Virus record (IMG/VR): IMGVR_UViG_3300005841_000930
Coordinates: 1-50,593 of that record
DNA length: 50,593 nucleotides
Strand: one strand, 5' to 3'
Source: a virus
Part shown: piece after piece, positions 15,497-24,142 of the stretch
Layout: each line of letters starts with the position of its first letter
Position numbering within the stretch: position 1 is the stretch's first letter
The notes under the pieces: generated by a model
What the model was told of the DNA's origin: nothing
Databases searched by the model: none
Seen by the model: the letters and a program-made list of their open reading frames with translations, nothing else
Made by a program: the position numbers and the translations under genes

Positions 15497-17854
15497 CTAA
15501 CGCCTTATAGGCTTTCTAGACATGGAAACAAACTCTCCGTAATTCCTCTGATTGTATTGGTCCTGCCTGTTTATTACCAAAAGCAGATCATTACCGGATA
15601 TTCGACCGACAATATCCCCATTTTTAAGGGATGCAGACTCTCCCCTAAACATATTGGGGGCCCCGTTCAATGGTATAAGAGCCTCTGGCCCCTTTTCTCC
15701 GAAAAGATGGTTACCTATAAGTGTTGGACCGGTAAATATACCACCTTCAGCATGTGGCGTTATGCTACTGTTGGCTATGGCAGACCCTATGGCCGTTAAG
15801 GCAATACCAGCACCTATTAATATTATAGGTCCTGCTGGCGTCGCAGCAAGCTTTGTGGCTACCTTCTGTACAATAGCCATTTCTATGGCGAATTGTATTA
15901 ATTGCGCACCAAGTTGTTTAATACTCTGTCCTAAAGATTCCTTTAGTCCCTTAAGGGGATCCTCTTGCCCGGATATCACATTGCCTAATGCCTCGCCGAG
16001 TGATACTGCAATCTGCCCAAAGAAATTAGCTATGGTCTCACTGAATTGTTTATACATTTCTTCTCTCTTCTTAAGACTTGTCTGCAAATCTTTTTCTTCC
16101 TGCTTCCTGCGTTTATCAGAATTTTGCGCTTCTTTTCTCTGGCTCTCATCACGTAACGCAAGGCTCAGGTTGAGCAATTTTTCAGTTGATGCAGAATATT
16201 CGGCATAAGGTATTAAGTAAGGGTCCTTAGGCAGCGGGAGCATCATTTGCGACCTAATCTCCTTTATATCATCAAGCAGCTTTTTTATACCCGCATCGCT
16301 ATATCCTAATTCAATAAGCCTTTTAATAGCGGACTCTATGGCGTTTATTTCAGCTGCCTGTATATTACCTAAGGGGGATTTATTTGCAGTACCTAATGTT
16401 TGTATACTTTGCAAATCCGTCTTAAGCTTAGAAAGTACATTTGAAATTTTATCGGCGGATGTCTTGGTATTGGCCCCGGTATTCCCTTTACCAAAAAGTA
16501 TTTCCATAAGGTCTATAGGGCTCCCAGCAAGTCTTTGCAGAAACTCTTTTGCAACGGCCAGTTCCTTTGTTGCGCCTTGCACAATCAATTCCTGCCTCTT
16601 TATCTCAGACGCGTTTTCTTCATCAAGGATACCACCTATATTTAATTGGCCAACATTGTTTTGCAGCCTGAATATTTCAGCTTGCGCATCAGTTAGCCTT
16701 TTTACTATTTTTTCATACTCCGGCAATAGCGATTTTATTACTACCTGTTTGCCAATATTGGAATTATAATCCCCTATGGCCTTAGATATATCTTGGTAGC
16801 TCGCCTTTTCTTTATCTAAAGATGATAAGTATTGTGGTGCTATTCTTTCAAGATCATTTAATATTTGCTTTCGGGTGGTTAGAGATATATTCGTACTGCC
16901 CAATGCATCAATAAGGATACCCGCCTTGGCCGCATTATTAGCTTCTGTTTCAGATAATTTTTTTATGTTTTGCTCAAGATCGCTTATGTTACTGCTTGCG
17001 GAAACGGATTTTAACGCAACCTCTTGTACGTTATTACTCAGTATTCCCATATCTTTCGCAGCCTCCATAACGCCCTCTGCAATCAAATTCATAATGCCTG
17101 CCAGTCCAATACCAGGAATTAAATATGCCGCTTGCCGTAAAAATGATAAAGCCGTTCCCGCAGCAGTAGCTGCACCAGCAAGGCTAACCGTAGCCACTGT
17201 AGACCCTACAGTAGTTTGCGTAAAAACACCAGCGTTCTTTTCAGCGGTTGCGGTCATTGCCGCCTGCTCCGCAGCAGCCTTAGCAGCGGCGGTTTCAGCT
17301 ATCGCCAATTGCACATCTCTCTCTGCCAGAACTGTTGCCGATTGCGATGCATTCAGCATAAATATGCCTGCATTCTTTTCGGCTATGGCTAATTGTTCAG
17401 CAGCGGCGGCAGCGGCTATCTCTGCCGATTCTATTGCAGCAAATGAAGCGGCAGCGGCATCTGCTGCGCCCTGGTCCATTTCAAGTTGTGTAAATGCACT
17501 GGCAGCAGCAGCCTCTAAGGCACCTATCTGCGCTGTTACCAATTCTATTTGAACACCAAGTTCGGCATAGTTTGCGCTACTTTCCGGCAGTCTTGATTGA
17601 AGTGCTATAAGGTTATCTAACCCATTATACAACTCCCCCAGGCTGCTATTGGCATCAACGGCCCATGTGCCTACCTCTTCTGAAAACTGTTCTACTGCTG
17701 AATTGGCTGTATCTATAGCCGTTGAGGCACTTGTAACGCTTGTGGCAACATCCTGGCTAAAACCCTGTATAGCCTGCTCTGCGGCCGCTAACCCCTGTTG
17801 TAATGGCTGTATGTTAACCCCTATCTCTGCGTTAAGCTGCGCTACTGTTGCCAT
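15497..17854 (-). CDS. Tape measure protein
   Basis: 785 aa, the largest helical protein of the window, fixing tail length. The first 220 residues are Ala-, Gln- and Glu-rich coiled coil; hydrophobic segments lie at about 225-265 (AYLIPGIGLAGIMNLIAEGV) and near 680-705 (TPAGPIILIGAGIALTAIGS). The C-terminal part shows the common tape-measure end GGIFTGPTLIGNHLFGEKGP followed by EALIPL. Its start overlaps the GT chaperone by 23 bases. By the usual 0.15 nm per residue the tail would be near 118 nm. Confidence 0.9.
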   Translation of the reverse strand: MATVAQLNAEIGVNIQPLQQGLAAAEQAIQGFSQDVATSVTSASTAIDTANSAVEQFSEEVGTWAVDANSSLGELYNGLDNLIALQSRLPESSANYAELGVQIELVTAQIGALEAAAASAFTQLEMDQGAADAAAASFAAIESAEIAAAAAAEQLAIAEKNAGIFMLNASQSATVLAERDVQLAIAETAAAKAAAEQAAMTATAEKNAGVFTQTTVGSTVATVSLAGAATAAGTALSFLRQAAYLIPGIGLAGIMNLIAEGVMEAAKDMGILSNNVQEVALKSVSASSNISDLEQNIKKLSETEANNAAKAGILIDALGSTNISLTTRKQILNDLERIAPQYLSSLDKEKASYQDISKAIGDYNSNIGKQVVIKSLLPEYEKIVKRLTDAQAEIFRLQNNVGQLNIGGILDEENASEIKRQELIVQGATKELAVAKEFLQRLAGSPIDLMEILFGKGNTGANTKTSADKISNVLSKLKTDLQSIQTLGTANKSPLGNIQAAEINAIESAIKRLIELGYSDAGIKKLLDDIKEIRSQMMLPLPKDPYLIPYAEYSASTEKLLNLSLALRDESQRKEAQNSDKRRKQEEKDLQTSLKKREEMYKQFSETIANFFGQIAVSLGEALGNVISGQEDPLKGLKESLGQSIKQLGAQLIQFAIEMAIVQKVATKLAATPAGPIILIGAGIALTAIGSAIANSSITPHAEGGIFTGPTLIGNHLFGEKGPEALIPLNGAPNMFRGESASLKNGDIVGRISGNDLLLVINRQDQYNQRNYGEFVSMSRKPIRR

Positions 17855-18116
17855 TAGGTTTACGTTTGCGTGTTATAGTGGGTTTGAATGTTCTTAGAAT
17901 GGCTTTCTTTTCCTCGGTGGTTAATATTGTGCTTTCATCGTAGGGCAGGCCGAATAAATCCTTTTCCTGTAACTTGGCTCCCATGCTACTCATTATTCCC
18001 CACCCTATGCGCCGGTATATGAAGTTTTGTTTGTTTACCCGGTTGTGGTATCCCTTTGCAATACACCATCCCTGGTAAGGGGTAAGGTTGTAGTATTTAT
18101 CAATATCATATCCCAT
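17832..18116 (-). CDS. Tail assembly chaperone, T part (made as -1 fusion)
   Basis: 94 aa if started at the ATG at 18116, but the frame is open upstream to 18188 and joins gene 18152-18556 by a -1 shift at an A9 run. The fusion passes through DGVEWSDVHAFFWGEMGYD, then YYNLTPYQGWC, a typical chaperone segment. The fused G-T product would be 241 aa (123 + 118). It binds tape measure and tail tube during assembly and is absent from virions in known phages. Its end overlaps the tape-measure start. Confidence 0.8.
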   Translation of the reverse strand: MGYDIDKYYNLTPYQGWCIAKGYHNRVNKQNFIYRRIGWGIMSSMGAKLQEKDLFGLPYDESTILTTEEKKAILRTFKPTITRKRKPNGNSSAA

Positions 18117-18151
18117 CTCCCCCCAAAAGAAAGCGTGTACGTCGGACCATT

Positions 18152-18556
18152 CTACTCCGTCGTCGGGGATGCTACCATTGGCTGGCTTTTTTTTTCCTGC
18201 GCTGCAAGACCCTTTTTAATCAGCTTTTCAAAGGCTGTACTTTCTGTCCAGGCCTTTTTAACCAATGCAATCTCATTCAATGCGGCTTCATCATCAATAC
18301 TCTCATCCAGCCAATCGAGTATTTCCTCGTAAGTTATTTCGGGTGCCTGCTGCTTAGCAAAGCAATACCCTAAATAACCGCAATAAAGAAGGCGTACGGT
18401 ATACACTACGTTGCTATCTGCTTCACCCTTAACCTTGCCAAACTGCTCAATAGCATAGTAGTTGAATTTTGTTTGAAGAGGAGCGTTAATTTCCTGCTCC
18501 CCTGTAATATTCCCCTGTTCGTCCGTAACAGGACGTTTTATTTTAATTTGTATCAT
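18152..18556 (-). CDS. Tail assembly chaperone, G part
   Basis: 134 aa. An N-terminal strand-rich region (QIKIKRPVTDEQGNITG) is followed by helices (YYAIEQFGKVKGE, ITYEEILDWLDESIDDEAAL) typical of the gpG-type chaperone encoded just before the tape measure. Close to its end the codons GAA AAA AAA AGC (18185-18196) give an A9 slippery run that leads into the T frame. Position between tail tube and tape measure fits exactly. Confidence 0.8.
   Translation of the reverse strand: MIQIKIKRPVTDEQGNITGEQEINAPLQTKFNYYAIEQFGKVKGEADSNVVYTVRLLYCGYLGYCFAKQQAPEITYEEILDWLDESIDDEAALNEIALVKKAWTESTAFEKLIKKGLAAQEKKSQPMVASPTTE
18188..18194 (-). other. Programmed -1 ribosomal frameshift site
   Basis: In-frame heptamer A AAA AAA inside nine A (18187-18195 plus strand). 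After a -1 slip translation reads KPANGSIPDDGVEWSD and continues without a stop into 17832-18116; without the slip it ends at 18152. Frame continuity was checked by hand (72 bases from 18188 to 18117). Confidence 0.8.
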
Positions 18557-18623
18557 ATCCCACAGTATGTTATTATATCAATCGGATGCCGGCGCTACGT
18601 CGTTGCTCATGCGCTGCGGTTAA

Positions 18624-19079
18624 TTACAGCAGTTCCTGCGCAATATTACCCTGTACCTGTATGTCAAAGGTAAATTCTGCCATCTGGTCGGTGTTAAAAT
18701 CATTAGCGTAGTTGCTGATAAACCCGGTAAATGTCCATGCTAAATCGCCAGTATTTGGCGGCAGGTTTGGGTCTGTTTGCGGCTGTATAATCCAATCAAC
18801 ACTTTCCTGGCTTTGCGCGTAGTCAAACATCTGTTGCCCGCTGATAACTGTATCATCACCAAAGGATAGGAATCCTTTTCCGGAAACGGTGCTGTTTGGG
18901 AAACCAGCCAGGTAAGCAGGGCCGCAATCGCTGGTGCCGTCGATAACCTTATTGGCTATTTTAAACCCTTTGTTGTTGAGGCAAGCAACCAGTTCGTAAG
19001 TTTCTGGGCTTGCTGAAATTTTAGCGTATAACCCAAAATATTGGCCTTTCCTGAAGTTAGTTGATGTAGGTGTAGACAT
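18624..19079 (-). CDS. Major tail (tube) protein
   Basis: 151 aa from the ATG at 19079 (MSTPTSTNFRKGQYFGLYAK); the longer frame to 19118 has an implausible start. Pattern NSTVSGKGFLSFGDD, QQMFDYAQSQESVDW and a final strand AEFTFDIQVQG fit the tail-tube fold. It lies between the tail terminator and the G chaperone as in most siphoviruses. The 186-base gap upstream (19080-19265) holds a perfect GTACAG/CTGTAC hairpin and a partial -7 box, TATATTTA, but no gene I can support. Confidence 0.8.
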   Translation of the reverse strand: MSTPTSTNFRKGQYFGLYAKISASPETYELVACLNNKGFKIANKVIDGTSDCGPAYLAGFPNSTVSGKGFLSFGDDTVISGQQMFDYAQSQESVDWIIQPQTDPNLPPNTGDLAWTFTGFISNYANDFNTDQMAEFTFDIQVQGNIAQELL

Positions 19080-19265
19080 GACAATAATGTATTTATTTTT
19101 GCCAGCCCTTTCCCACAAAAGGCCTTATAGGTGTAAATATACACGAAAAATAATTATGGAAATAAATTTATTGGGGCGATACCCAGACCAGTACAGGCAC
19201 TGTACGGCGTTGGGTGGTTGCTGCGTACCGGTACTGGTGTCGCTGTTCTGGTGCGTTGTTACCTC

Positions 19266-20051
19266 TTAATAAAACTTAACCTCTTTTGTATCACCGCCAA
19301 ATGTGGTTTTATACCCACCTATTATACACCAGTAGTTATCCCCGTCAATCACTATAATCCGTGTTGTAAACAAACTGGTAGGCGTATCGATGGGCGCACT
19401 GTTTAAGTCTTCGTTAAGGTCTTGATAGGCTGTTTTTTTAGCGTATGACATTGGGTAAGCAACCCAGTATATTTTTGGTGCAGCTTGGTTGCCATAGTTA
19501 ATGGTTATAGGTAGTGCTGGGTCACCGAAATAGCTGTGTGAGAAATCAACAGGGTCATCAGTGGTATCCTGCACTCCGTAATAAATATTGCTGTTACGAG
19601 GCACCTTTGCAAACTGTATAATGTGGCTAAGCTTTATCACTCGGTTGAGTATCACCCGTTGTCCATCGGTAAGATAAGGCAGTATGGTATCGCTTATGGT
19701 TGTGGTGTTTACGCATTGGCCGGCAGACATTAACAACACCTGCTGTCCTATATCATCAGGGTAAACTATTTCATAAAGCTTATCTGCAATATAATCGGCG
19801 TTATCCCCGCTGTTATTCTTATCCGACCGGGTTACAATAGTAAATGTCACAAACACGTCCGCAAAACTTACTTCACCACTGTTAAAAGGCCTGCTTTCGA
19901 TGCCTGAAATAAGCAGGTAGTTACTTCGTTGTTCACCCTGTGCAAGCATAGGGTACCTTACAGGCACCGGAAGCGTTTCCCCTGGCACTGTTATGGCACC
20001 GGCTAATAAGGCGTAGTAAGCTTGCCGCAACGGCTTGTAAACATCCCGCAT
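19266..20051 (-). CDS. Tail terminator / tail completion protein
   Basis: 261 aa. The first 150 residues have the layout of tail-terminator proteins: a leading helix (YKPLRQAYYALLAGAI), VPVRYPMLAQGEQRSNYLLI, and a strand set with VTFTIVTRSD followed by a helix (NADYIADKLYEIVYP). The last 110 residues are an extra domain of unknown role. Order (gp10-like, this, tail tube) matches the neck region. Confidence 0.65.
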   Translation of the reverse strand: MRDVYKPLRQAYYALLAGAITVPGETLPVPVRYPMLAQGEQRSNYLLISGIESRPFNSGEVSFADVFVTFTIVTRSDKNNSGDNADYIADKLYEIVYPDDIGQQVLLMSAGQCVNTTTISDTILPYLTDGQRVILNRVIKLSHIIQFAKVPRNSNIYYGVQDTTDDPVDFSHSYFGDPALPITINYGNQAAPKIYWVAYPMSYAKKTAYQDLNEDLNSAPIDTPTSLFTTRIIVIDGDNYWCIIGGYKTTFGGDTKEVKFY

Positions 20052-20103
20052 AGGGTAAAGGTAAGGGAAATAAAGAATAAACAGAATAGTGGTGGATGGT
20101 TGG

Positions 20104-20574
20104 CTACTTCACCGCCGCTTCATTCATAATAGTCGCAATACTTTTCAACAGGCGTTGGTAGTTGTTGTAAATGGCCGGGAACATAAACGGGCGTGGTGGC
20201 AGGTTCACTTTACGTATGCCCCTACCCTTAAACTGCAGGGCATACTGTTGCAACTCCTCATACGCCTGGTAAAAGTCAAATAACGTGGCATCTGTACTTA
20301 TTGGCGGGTTAATATCAACAAAGGTACCTGTACCAAATTCAACGTACGGAGCGTATTCTACAGTAGCGCCGGCTCGGATGTACTTTCCTTCATTATTAGC
20401 GAAGATACTGGCACGTAGCGCGCCCAGATCAACTGGCGCGGCCTCTTTAGCATCACGGGCAATATCTATGGCCGTTACATCCAGTTCGTCTTGTAATGCA
20501 TCCTGAACGTCCTGTGCGTATTGCTTCAGGTCGGACAGGTCAAAACCGGTAAGTTTGAATGATAGGCCGGGCAT
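20104..20574 (-). CDS. HK97 gp10-like neck/tail completion protein
   Basis: 156 aa with the family marks DAKEAAPVDLGALRASI (near residue 42), YAPYVEFGTGTF (near 73) and a late LPPRPFMFPAIYNNY (near 124). Such proteins join head and tail. It ends 52 bases before the tail terminator gene and starts 5 bases after the next small gene. Confidence 0.8.
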   Translation of the reverse strand: MPGLSFKLTGFDLSDLKQYAQDVQDALQDELDVTAIDIARDAKEAAPVDLGALRASIFANNEGKYIRAGATVEYAPYVEFGTGTFVDINPPISTDATLFDFYQAYEELQQYALQFKGRGIRKVNLPPRPFMFPAIYNNYQRLLKSIATIMNEAAVK

Positions 20575-20578
20575 AAAA

Positions 20579-20848
20579 TTATGTGTTAGCGGATTGTATA
20601 AGGAATTGTTGCACCTCGCCTTTATCGTTCATTATAACACCGTGTACAATACGTCCGTCATCAAGCTTATAGGGGTATAGGTTTGATGACTTAACTGTCA
20701 TTCCCATGCCAGAATATACCACTTGCTCGTTAGCGTGCGCCTTCAGTTTATCTATAAGATTTTGCCCGGCAAACATTGTTAGGTTTACTGGTGGCGGGAA
20801 TAGGTCAAGTGTTTTTATGAAGTCCTGTATTTGTTCTGTAGTGGGCAT
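20579..20848 (-). CDS. Small neck-region protein, unknown
   Basis: 89 aa from the ATG at 20848 (MPTTEQIQDFIKTLDLFPPP). A frame reaching 20968 exists, but its N-terminus overlaps the Acb2-like gene and has no protein-like character. No family is recognised; conserved-looking stretches are GMGMTVKSSNLYPYKL and GVIMNDKGEVQQFLI. Confidence 0.55.
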   Translation of the reverse strand: MPTTEQIQDFIKTLDLFPPPVNLTMFAGQNLIDKLKAHANEQVVYSGMGMTVKSSNLYPYKLDDGRIVHGVIMNDKGEVQQFLIQSANT

Positions 20849-20939
20849 GGTGAGTGTTTGGTGTGATGAGTGTTGACATGTTAAAGTTACAAAAAGCCCG
20901 CGTAAATACGCAGGCCGTGAACGTATGAAAAAATACTGC

Positions 20940-21248
20940 TTATGAACGTTGCTGCCCTTCAACACCACGCGCTACACGTCCTCGTGTTCTTTCATTCAGC
21001 CAGAATAACCCTTGCTGAATATTAGTAATAGCAAGGGCGTTTTCTCTGCAAGGGAATTTATTGTTTAAAAAATTTAGCCTGTCAATAAGCACGGCTAATA
21101 ACTCCTCATTAGTTGTGCCATCGTTTACTGTTTCAAGCGTACTACCACCATCAGGCGATACTTTTTCAATAAACTGAATTGTTTGGCCATTTTCGGCGTT
21201 TTCAAAATTGGCTGCCACATATTTGTGACCCGGTGTTAATACTTGCAT
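20940..21248 (-). CDS. Acb2/Tad1-type cyclic nucleotide sponge
   Basis: 102 aa. The C-terminal half carries the family hairpin: LIDRLNFLNNKFPCRENALA, then ITNIQQGLFWLNERT, then GRVARGVEGQQ. Acb2 and Tad1 relatives form multimers that bind cyclic di- and trinucleotides or gcADPR and so block CBASS and Thoeris immunity. The first 45 residues (VLTPGHKYVAANFENAENG) are an added strand-rich part. The gene sits among connector genes, 91 bases before the next, rather than in an early anti-defence block. The family call is from the motif; which signal it binds is unknown. Confidence 0.8.
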   Translation of the reverse strand: MQVLTPGHKYVAANFENAENGQTIQFIEKVSPDGGSTLETVNDGTTNEELLAVLIDRLNFLNNKFPCRENALAITNIQQGLFWLNERTRGRVARGVEGQQRS

Positions 21249-21302
21249 ATAATAGTTGCACTTCCGTGCCGGTTTTCAGTCTTGGGCGGCATGCAGCCGG
21301 TT

Positions 21303-21671
21303 TTACTTTGTTGCATTCACATCAAACCCTTCAATAATAATTATCTGGTACCGCTTATAATCCTGTGTGTACATCTGCTGACTTTTAATACTGTACGAAG
21401 TGGTTACCTGCCCGTCAATATAATCCACCACTAAATCAGTGGTTATATCGCGCCCCTCAACATACCGCATGATAACCTCTTTATTATCCTTAAACGCATC
21501 AAGGCCATAATATACCTTTTGTGATGTAGTAAGGTCGGTAACCTTCGCCCAGGTAGTGTACAATACCTCGTATTCGGACGTATCAACACCGCCGCCATCG
21601 GTTATTACCGGTATTGCCCGCTTTATGGTTACGCGGCGGCGTAGTTCTGATGGGTATATTTTTTTAGGCAT
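21303..21671 (-). CDS. Head-tail adaptor / head closure protein
   Basis: 122 aa. It opens with YPSELRRRVTIKRAIPV and later has TTWAKVTDLTTSQKVYYG and YRYVEGR-type strands, the pattern of SPP1 gp16/HK97-type head closure proteins that seal the connector. It follows the gp6-like gene through the 40-aa microgene it overlaps by 8 bases. Confidence 0.75.
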   Translation of the reverse strand: MPKKIYPSELRRRVTIKRAIPVITDGGGVDTSEYEVLYTTWAKVTDLTTSQKVYYGLDAFKDNKEVIMRYVEGRDITTDLVVDYIDGQVTTSYSIKSQQMYTQDYKRYQIIIIEGFDVNATK

Positions 21672-21786
21672 TTAAATAATTGTTGCAGAATGACACAAAT
21701 TGTTCATACCACCACCTGTACATTTCACGGCGAACAAACTTGCGCCGCTTTTGCTTCTCAATATACATCCATTCGCGTGGCTTCAT
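21664..21786 (-). CDS. 40-aa basic microprotein
   Basis: Encodes a Trp-, Arg- and Tyr-rich peptide (MKPREWMYIEKQKRRKFVRR, then EMYRWWYEQF). Its ATG overlaps the stop of the gp6-like gene as ATGA and its end overlaps the adaptor start by 8 bases, so it fills the gap exactly. This packing is the main evidence that it is translated. Function unknown. Confidence 0.6.
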   Translation of the reverse strand: MKPREWMYIEKQKRRKFVRREMYRWWYEQFVSFCNNYLNA

Positions 21787-22436
21787 CACATACTCAAATT
21801 ACTAACCCTACGATACTTTTCACATAACGTAAGAGCTGCTTTAACGATATAGTTGGGACTGTACCCTCTGCCACCACCTTCGCTCGTTGTACCCTGCAAT
21901 TCGCCCCGGTTATCATACATGTAAAACACCTGGGCCTTTATAGCGGTCTTTAGCGGTTCAGGCAATATGTCGTAACCAGCACTGTAAATAAAATCAAGCA
22001 GCGGGTAACACGGGCTTTGTACATTCACGAAGTTTAACCCGGTAAGCACTATCAACCCACTATCTATAGCGTTACCCAGTCCGTCTGTAACCAATGTTTT
22101 ATCAATTGCATCAGGCCCACCCGGTATAGGGCCGTATGGCAGTTCAATACCACCACATCCGTTATTAAGCTGCACAATAAGGCGTTTCGGAATGAACGAA
22201 AGGCCAGTGTACTGCTCTAAAAGAATACGCGCGGCGGTAATAAATGTCAATATCAATTCATCATCAATATCATAATCTATGCGGCAATAGTGCTTAGCTT
22301 CATCCAACGTAACCGGTTCTGAAACTTCGTAAGGGTACACATTATCAACCTCCTGCACCTGCAGTACGGCATTTATAGGTGCATCAGGGGCGAACACCCC
22401 GCCGAAATAACTGTTGCCGTATGGAAATCCGCCCAT
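21786..22436 (-). CDS. Head-tail connector, gp6-like
   Basis: 216 aa. The marks SEPVTLDEAKHYCRIDYD, DDELILTFITAARILLEQYT and LPEPLKTAIKAQVFYMYDNR are those of HK97 gp6-like connector proteins, which form a ring under the portal. An unusual Gly-rich N-terminus (MGGFPYGNSYFGGVFAPDAP) precedes the domain. It is separated from the portal by the capsid genes and the glycosyltransferase island. Confidence 0.85.
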   Translation of the reverse strand: MGGFPYGNSYFGGVFAPDAPINAVLQVQEVDNVYPYEVSEPVTLDEAKHYCRIDYDIDDELILTFITAARILLEQYTGLSFIPKRLIVQLNNGCGGIELPYGPIPGGPDAIDKTLVTDGLGNAIDSGLIVLTGLNFVNVQSPCYPLLDFIYSAGYDILPEPLKTAIKAQVFYMYDNRGELQGTTSEGGGRGYSPNYIVKAALTLCEKYRRVSNLSM

Positions 22437-22454
22437 TGTTAGTTGATTGTTTGG

Positions 22455-23549
22455 TTATTTGATTCTGTCTGTTGTTGGCCTGGTGATTATTTTCTTTTCC
22501 TTAGTTGGTGCTGCCGGAGTTTCGACCTTTTCACGTGGAACATTATACCCGATACCATAACTTCCGTCAGGCAATAGTGAGACCTCTCTGATGTCCACCT
22601 TTTCAACACCTTTCTTATCATCCACCACCTGCTGCATATACTTTTCCATATCGCTTAATTGTTGTAAGTGCGCTTGTTCGCGTTCAATCTGCCGTTGCCA
22701 ACCCAAGTTACGATAGTGGTAGTACATTTCCGGGTGTTGAAGCTTCAATATCCCATCCATGTAATCCCGCGTATTCCGGCAGTATATAGCGCTGTCGCCC
22801 ATGTTCTCACGAAGACCCGGCAAGTCGCTGCAAATAACCGGTATCCCGCATGCCTGCGCCTCTGCCGCCACTAAACTCCAGCTTTCCGAAATGGAAGGTA
22901 CGATAATTATACGCGTTTCGTTGTAAATTTCCTGCATATTGTCCGTGTAAGCCCTGTACCTTATGTTGCTGATAGGCCGGTGCAACTGGTTGCCATATCC
23001 TCCGTATACCCCCATAAACTTAAATGAAGGCATTGCGCGGGCAAGTTGCACCATTGTTTCATGCCCTTTATTAGCTACGCAATTAACCAGCGTAATATAT
23101 TGGCCATTGCTTACCCGCCGCCAATGATCCTGCCAGGTAGGCGGCTGCACTACTAACGACGGCAGGCCATGTGGTGAAGTGTTGTGTAAATGGTAGGTGT
23201 TGTAGATAAGGTAGTTATCCGGCGTATTGGCCGGCAGCGTAGTGCCATTGCCGTTATGCACTACGTGGAATACCGGTTTGTTAAACCTTTTTGCTATTTG
23301 CACTGCCTCTCCTTTATGCACCAGGTGGGTAATAACAACATCGCACCAATCGTACTTCTCGCCTACTAAGTACCGATTATTGGTAACCTTAACGCCTTTG
23401 TAGGTGTAATCCTGCTGGCAACCGTCAATCATGGTAATAACGTCATGGCCTTTCGCTGCGAGGTAGGTATTGATACGTTCGCACATCATATCGGCGCCGC
23501 TCTTTGCGGTAGGTTGGTAAGATGTGCAGATAGCGGTTAGGATGCGCAT
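22455..23549 (-). CDS. Glycosyltransferase family 4
   Basis: 364 aa, GT-B fold. The N-terminal half has SYQPTAKSGADMMCERINTY and VVITHLVHKG; the donor-binding half has VPSISESWSLVAAEAQACGI followed by PVICSDLPGLREN, the GT4 E-x7-E region. It would move a sugar from a nucleotide donor to an unknown acceptor. Residues after about 310 form a charged tail. It closes the glycosylation island at the connector end. A host origin of the island is possible, but base use does not look strikingly different. Confidence 0.88.
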   Translation of the reverse strand: MRILTAICTSYQPTAKSGADMMCERINTYLAAKGHDVITMIDGCQQDYTYKGVKVTNNRYLVGEKYDWCDVVITHLVHKGEAVQIAKRFNKPVFHVVHNGNGTTLPANTPDNYLIYNTYHLHNTSPHGLPSLVVQPPTWQDHWRRVSNGQYITLVNCVANKGHETMVQLARAMPSFKFMGVYGGYGNQLHRPISNIRYRAYTDNMQEIYNETRIIIVPSISESWSLVAAEAQACGIPVICSDLPGLRENMGDSAIYCRNTRDYMDGILKLQHPEMYYHYRNLGWQRQIEREQAHLQQLSDMEKYMQQVVDDKKGVEKVDIREVSLLPDGSYGIGYNVPREKVETPAAPTKEKKIITRPTTDRIK

Positions 23550-23576
23550 GCGTGCCGGTGACCGTAGCCGGGGCGG

Positions 23577-23846
23577 TTATAATTGGTGCTTAGAGGAAAA
23601 TTCCTTTAGTAAAGAAAACTTTTTATCAGTTTGGTTAAACTGCTCTTTTATACGTTCCTGCATGTTCTTTTTTATTTCTTCAAAGAACAAACAGGCGTCA
23701 TCAAAAGGTAATTCAGCAAATTGCTGGTCAATCTTTTTAATAACCGGCCTAACTCTTGGAATTAATGCAATATCTGAACTTTTTATTTTTACCAGACCAC
23801 TTTTTTTTGGTACTCCCATAATATAAACCGGCATCCGTTCCGGCAA
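23577..23846 (-). CDS. Small charged protein, unknown
   Basis: 89 aa, Lys/Glu-rich and helical (RPVIKKIDQQFAELPFDD, FFEEIKKNMQERIKEQFNQT). In-frame ATGs at 23834 and 23819 are alternative starts; the last gives MGVPKKSGLVKIK. No family is recognised. It lies between two genes of the glycosylation island with gaps of 4 and 27 bases. Confidence 0.55.
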   Translation of the reverse strand: MPERMPVYIMGVPKKSGLVKIKSSDIALIPRVRPVIKKIDQQFAELPFDDACLFFEEIKKNMQERIKEQFNQTDKKFSLLKEFSSKHQL

Positions 23847-23850
23847 CGTT

Positions 23851-24141
23851 TTATTGTTTACTATACTCTTTATTAATCAGCTCCAGCCGCTTGGCCAGCT
23901 TCCGCGCGGCGTTACGTTTATTGGCGGCTATCTCATACATGTAGCCATGTTTTGGCAACAACATGTATTTACTTCCCTCAATACGCTTAAGTGCTATCGT
24001 CTCAAGCACACCCGTCTCCAAATTCAGTTCATAGCACGTTTGACCGGGAAATATCTGCACAATAACGTATTCTGGTATCGGTTGCTGTGGTGCAGGCTTT
24101 GGCTTGCGAAAGGTGGTTAATATGCGTCGGAAGAGGTTCAT
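23851..24141 (-). CDS. Small protein, unknown
   Basis: 96 aa: a basic, Pro-rich start (FRKPKPAPQQPIPEYVIVQ) followed by strands (TCYELNLETGVLETIAL) and a basic helix (ANKRNAARKLAKRLELINKE). No family is recognised. One base separates it from the zinc-ribbon gene upstream. Confidence 0.6.
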   Translation of the reverse strand: MNLFRRILTTFRKPKPAPQQPIPEYVIVQIFPGQTCYELNLETGVLETIALKRIEGSKYMLLPKHGYMYEIAANKRNAARKLAKRLELINKEYSKQ

Positions 24142-24142
24142 G

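Noticed and set aside
15552-17897. Plus-strand frames opposite the tape measure
   Set aside because: Ala/Ser-rich antisense of the coiled-coil repeats; no independent support.
18956-19144. 62-aa minus frame over the tail-tube start
   Set aside because: Shifted-frame shadow of the tail-tube gene.
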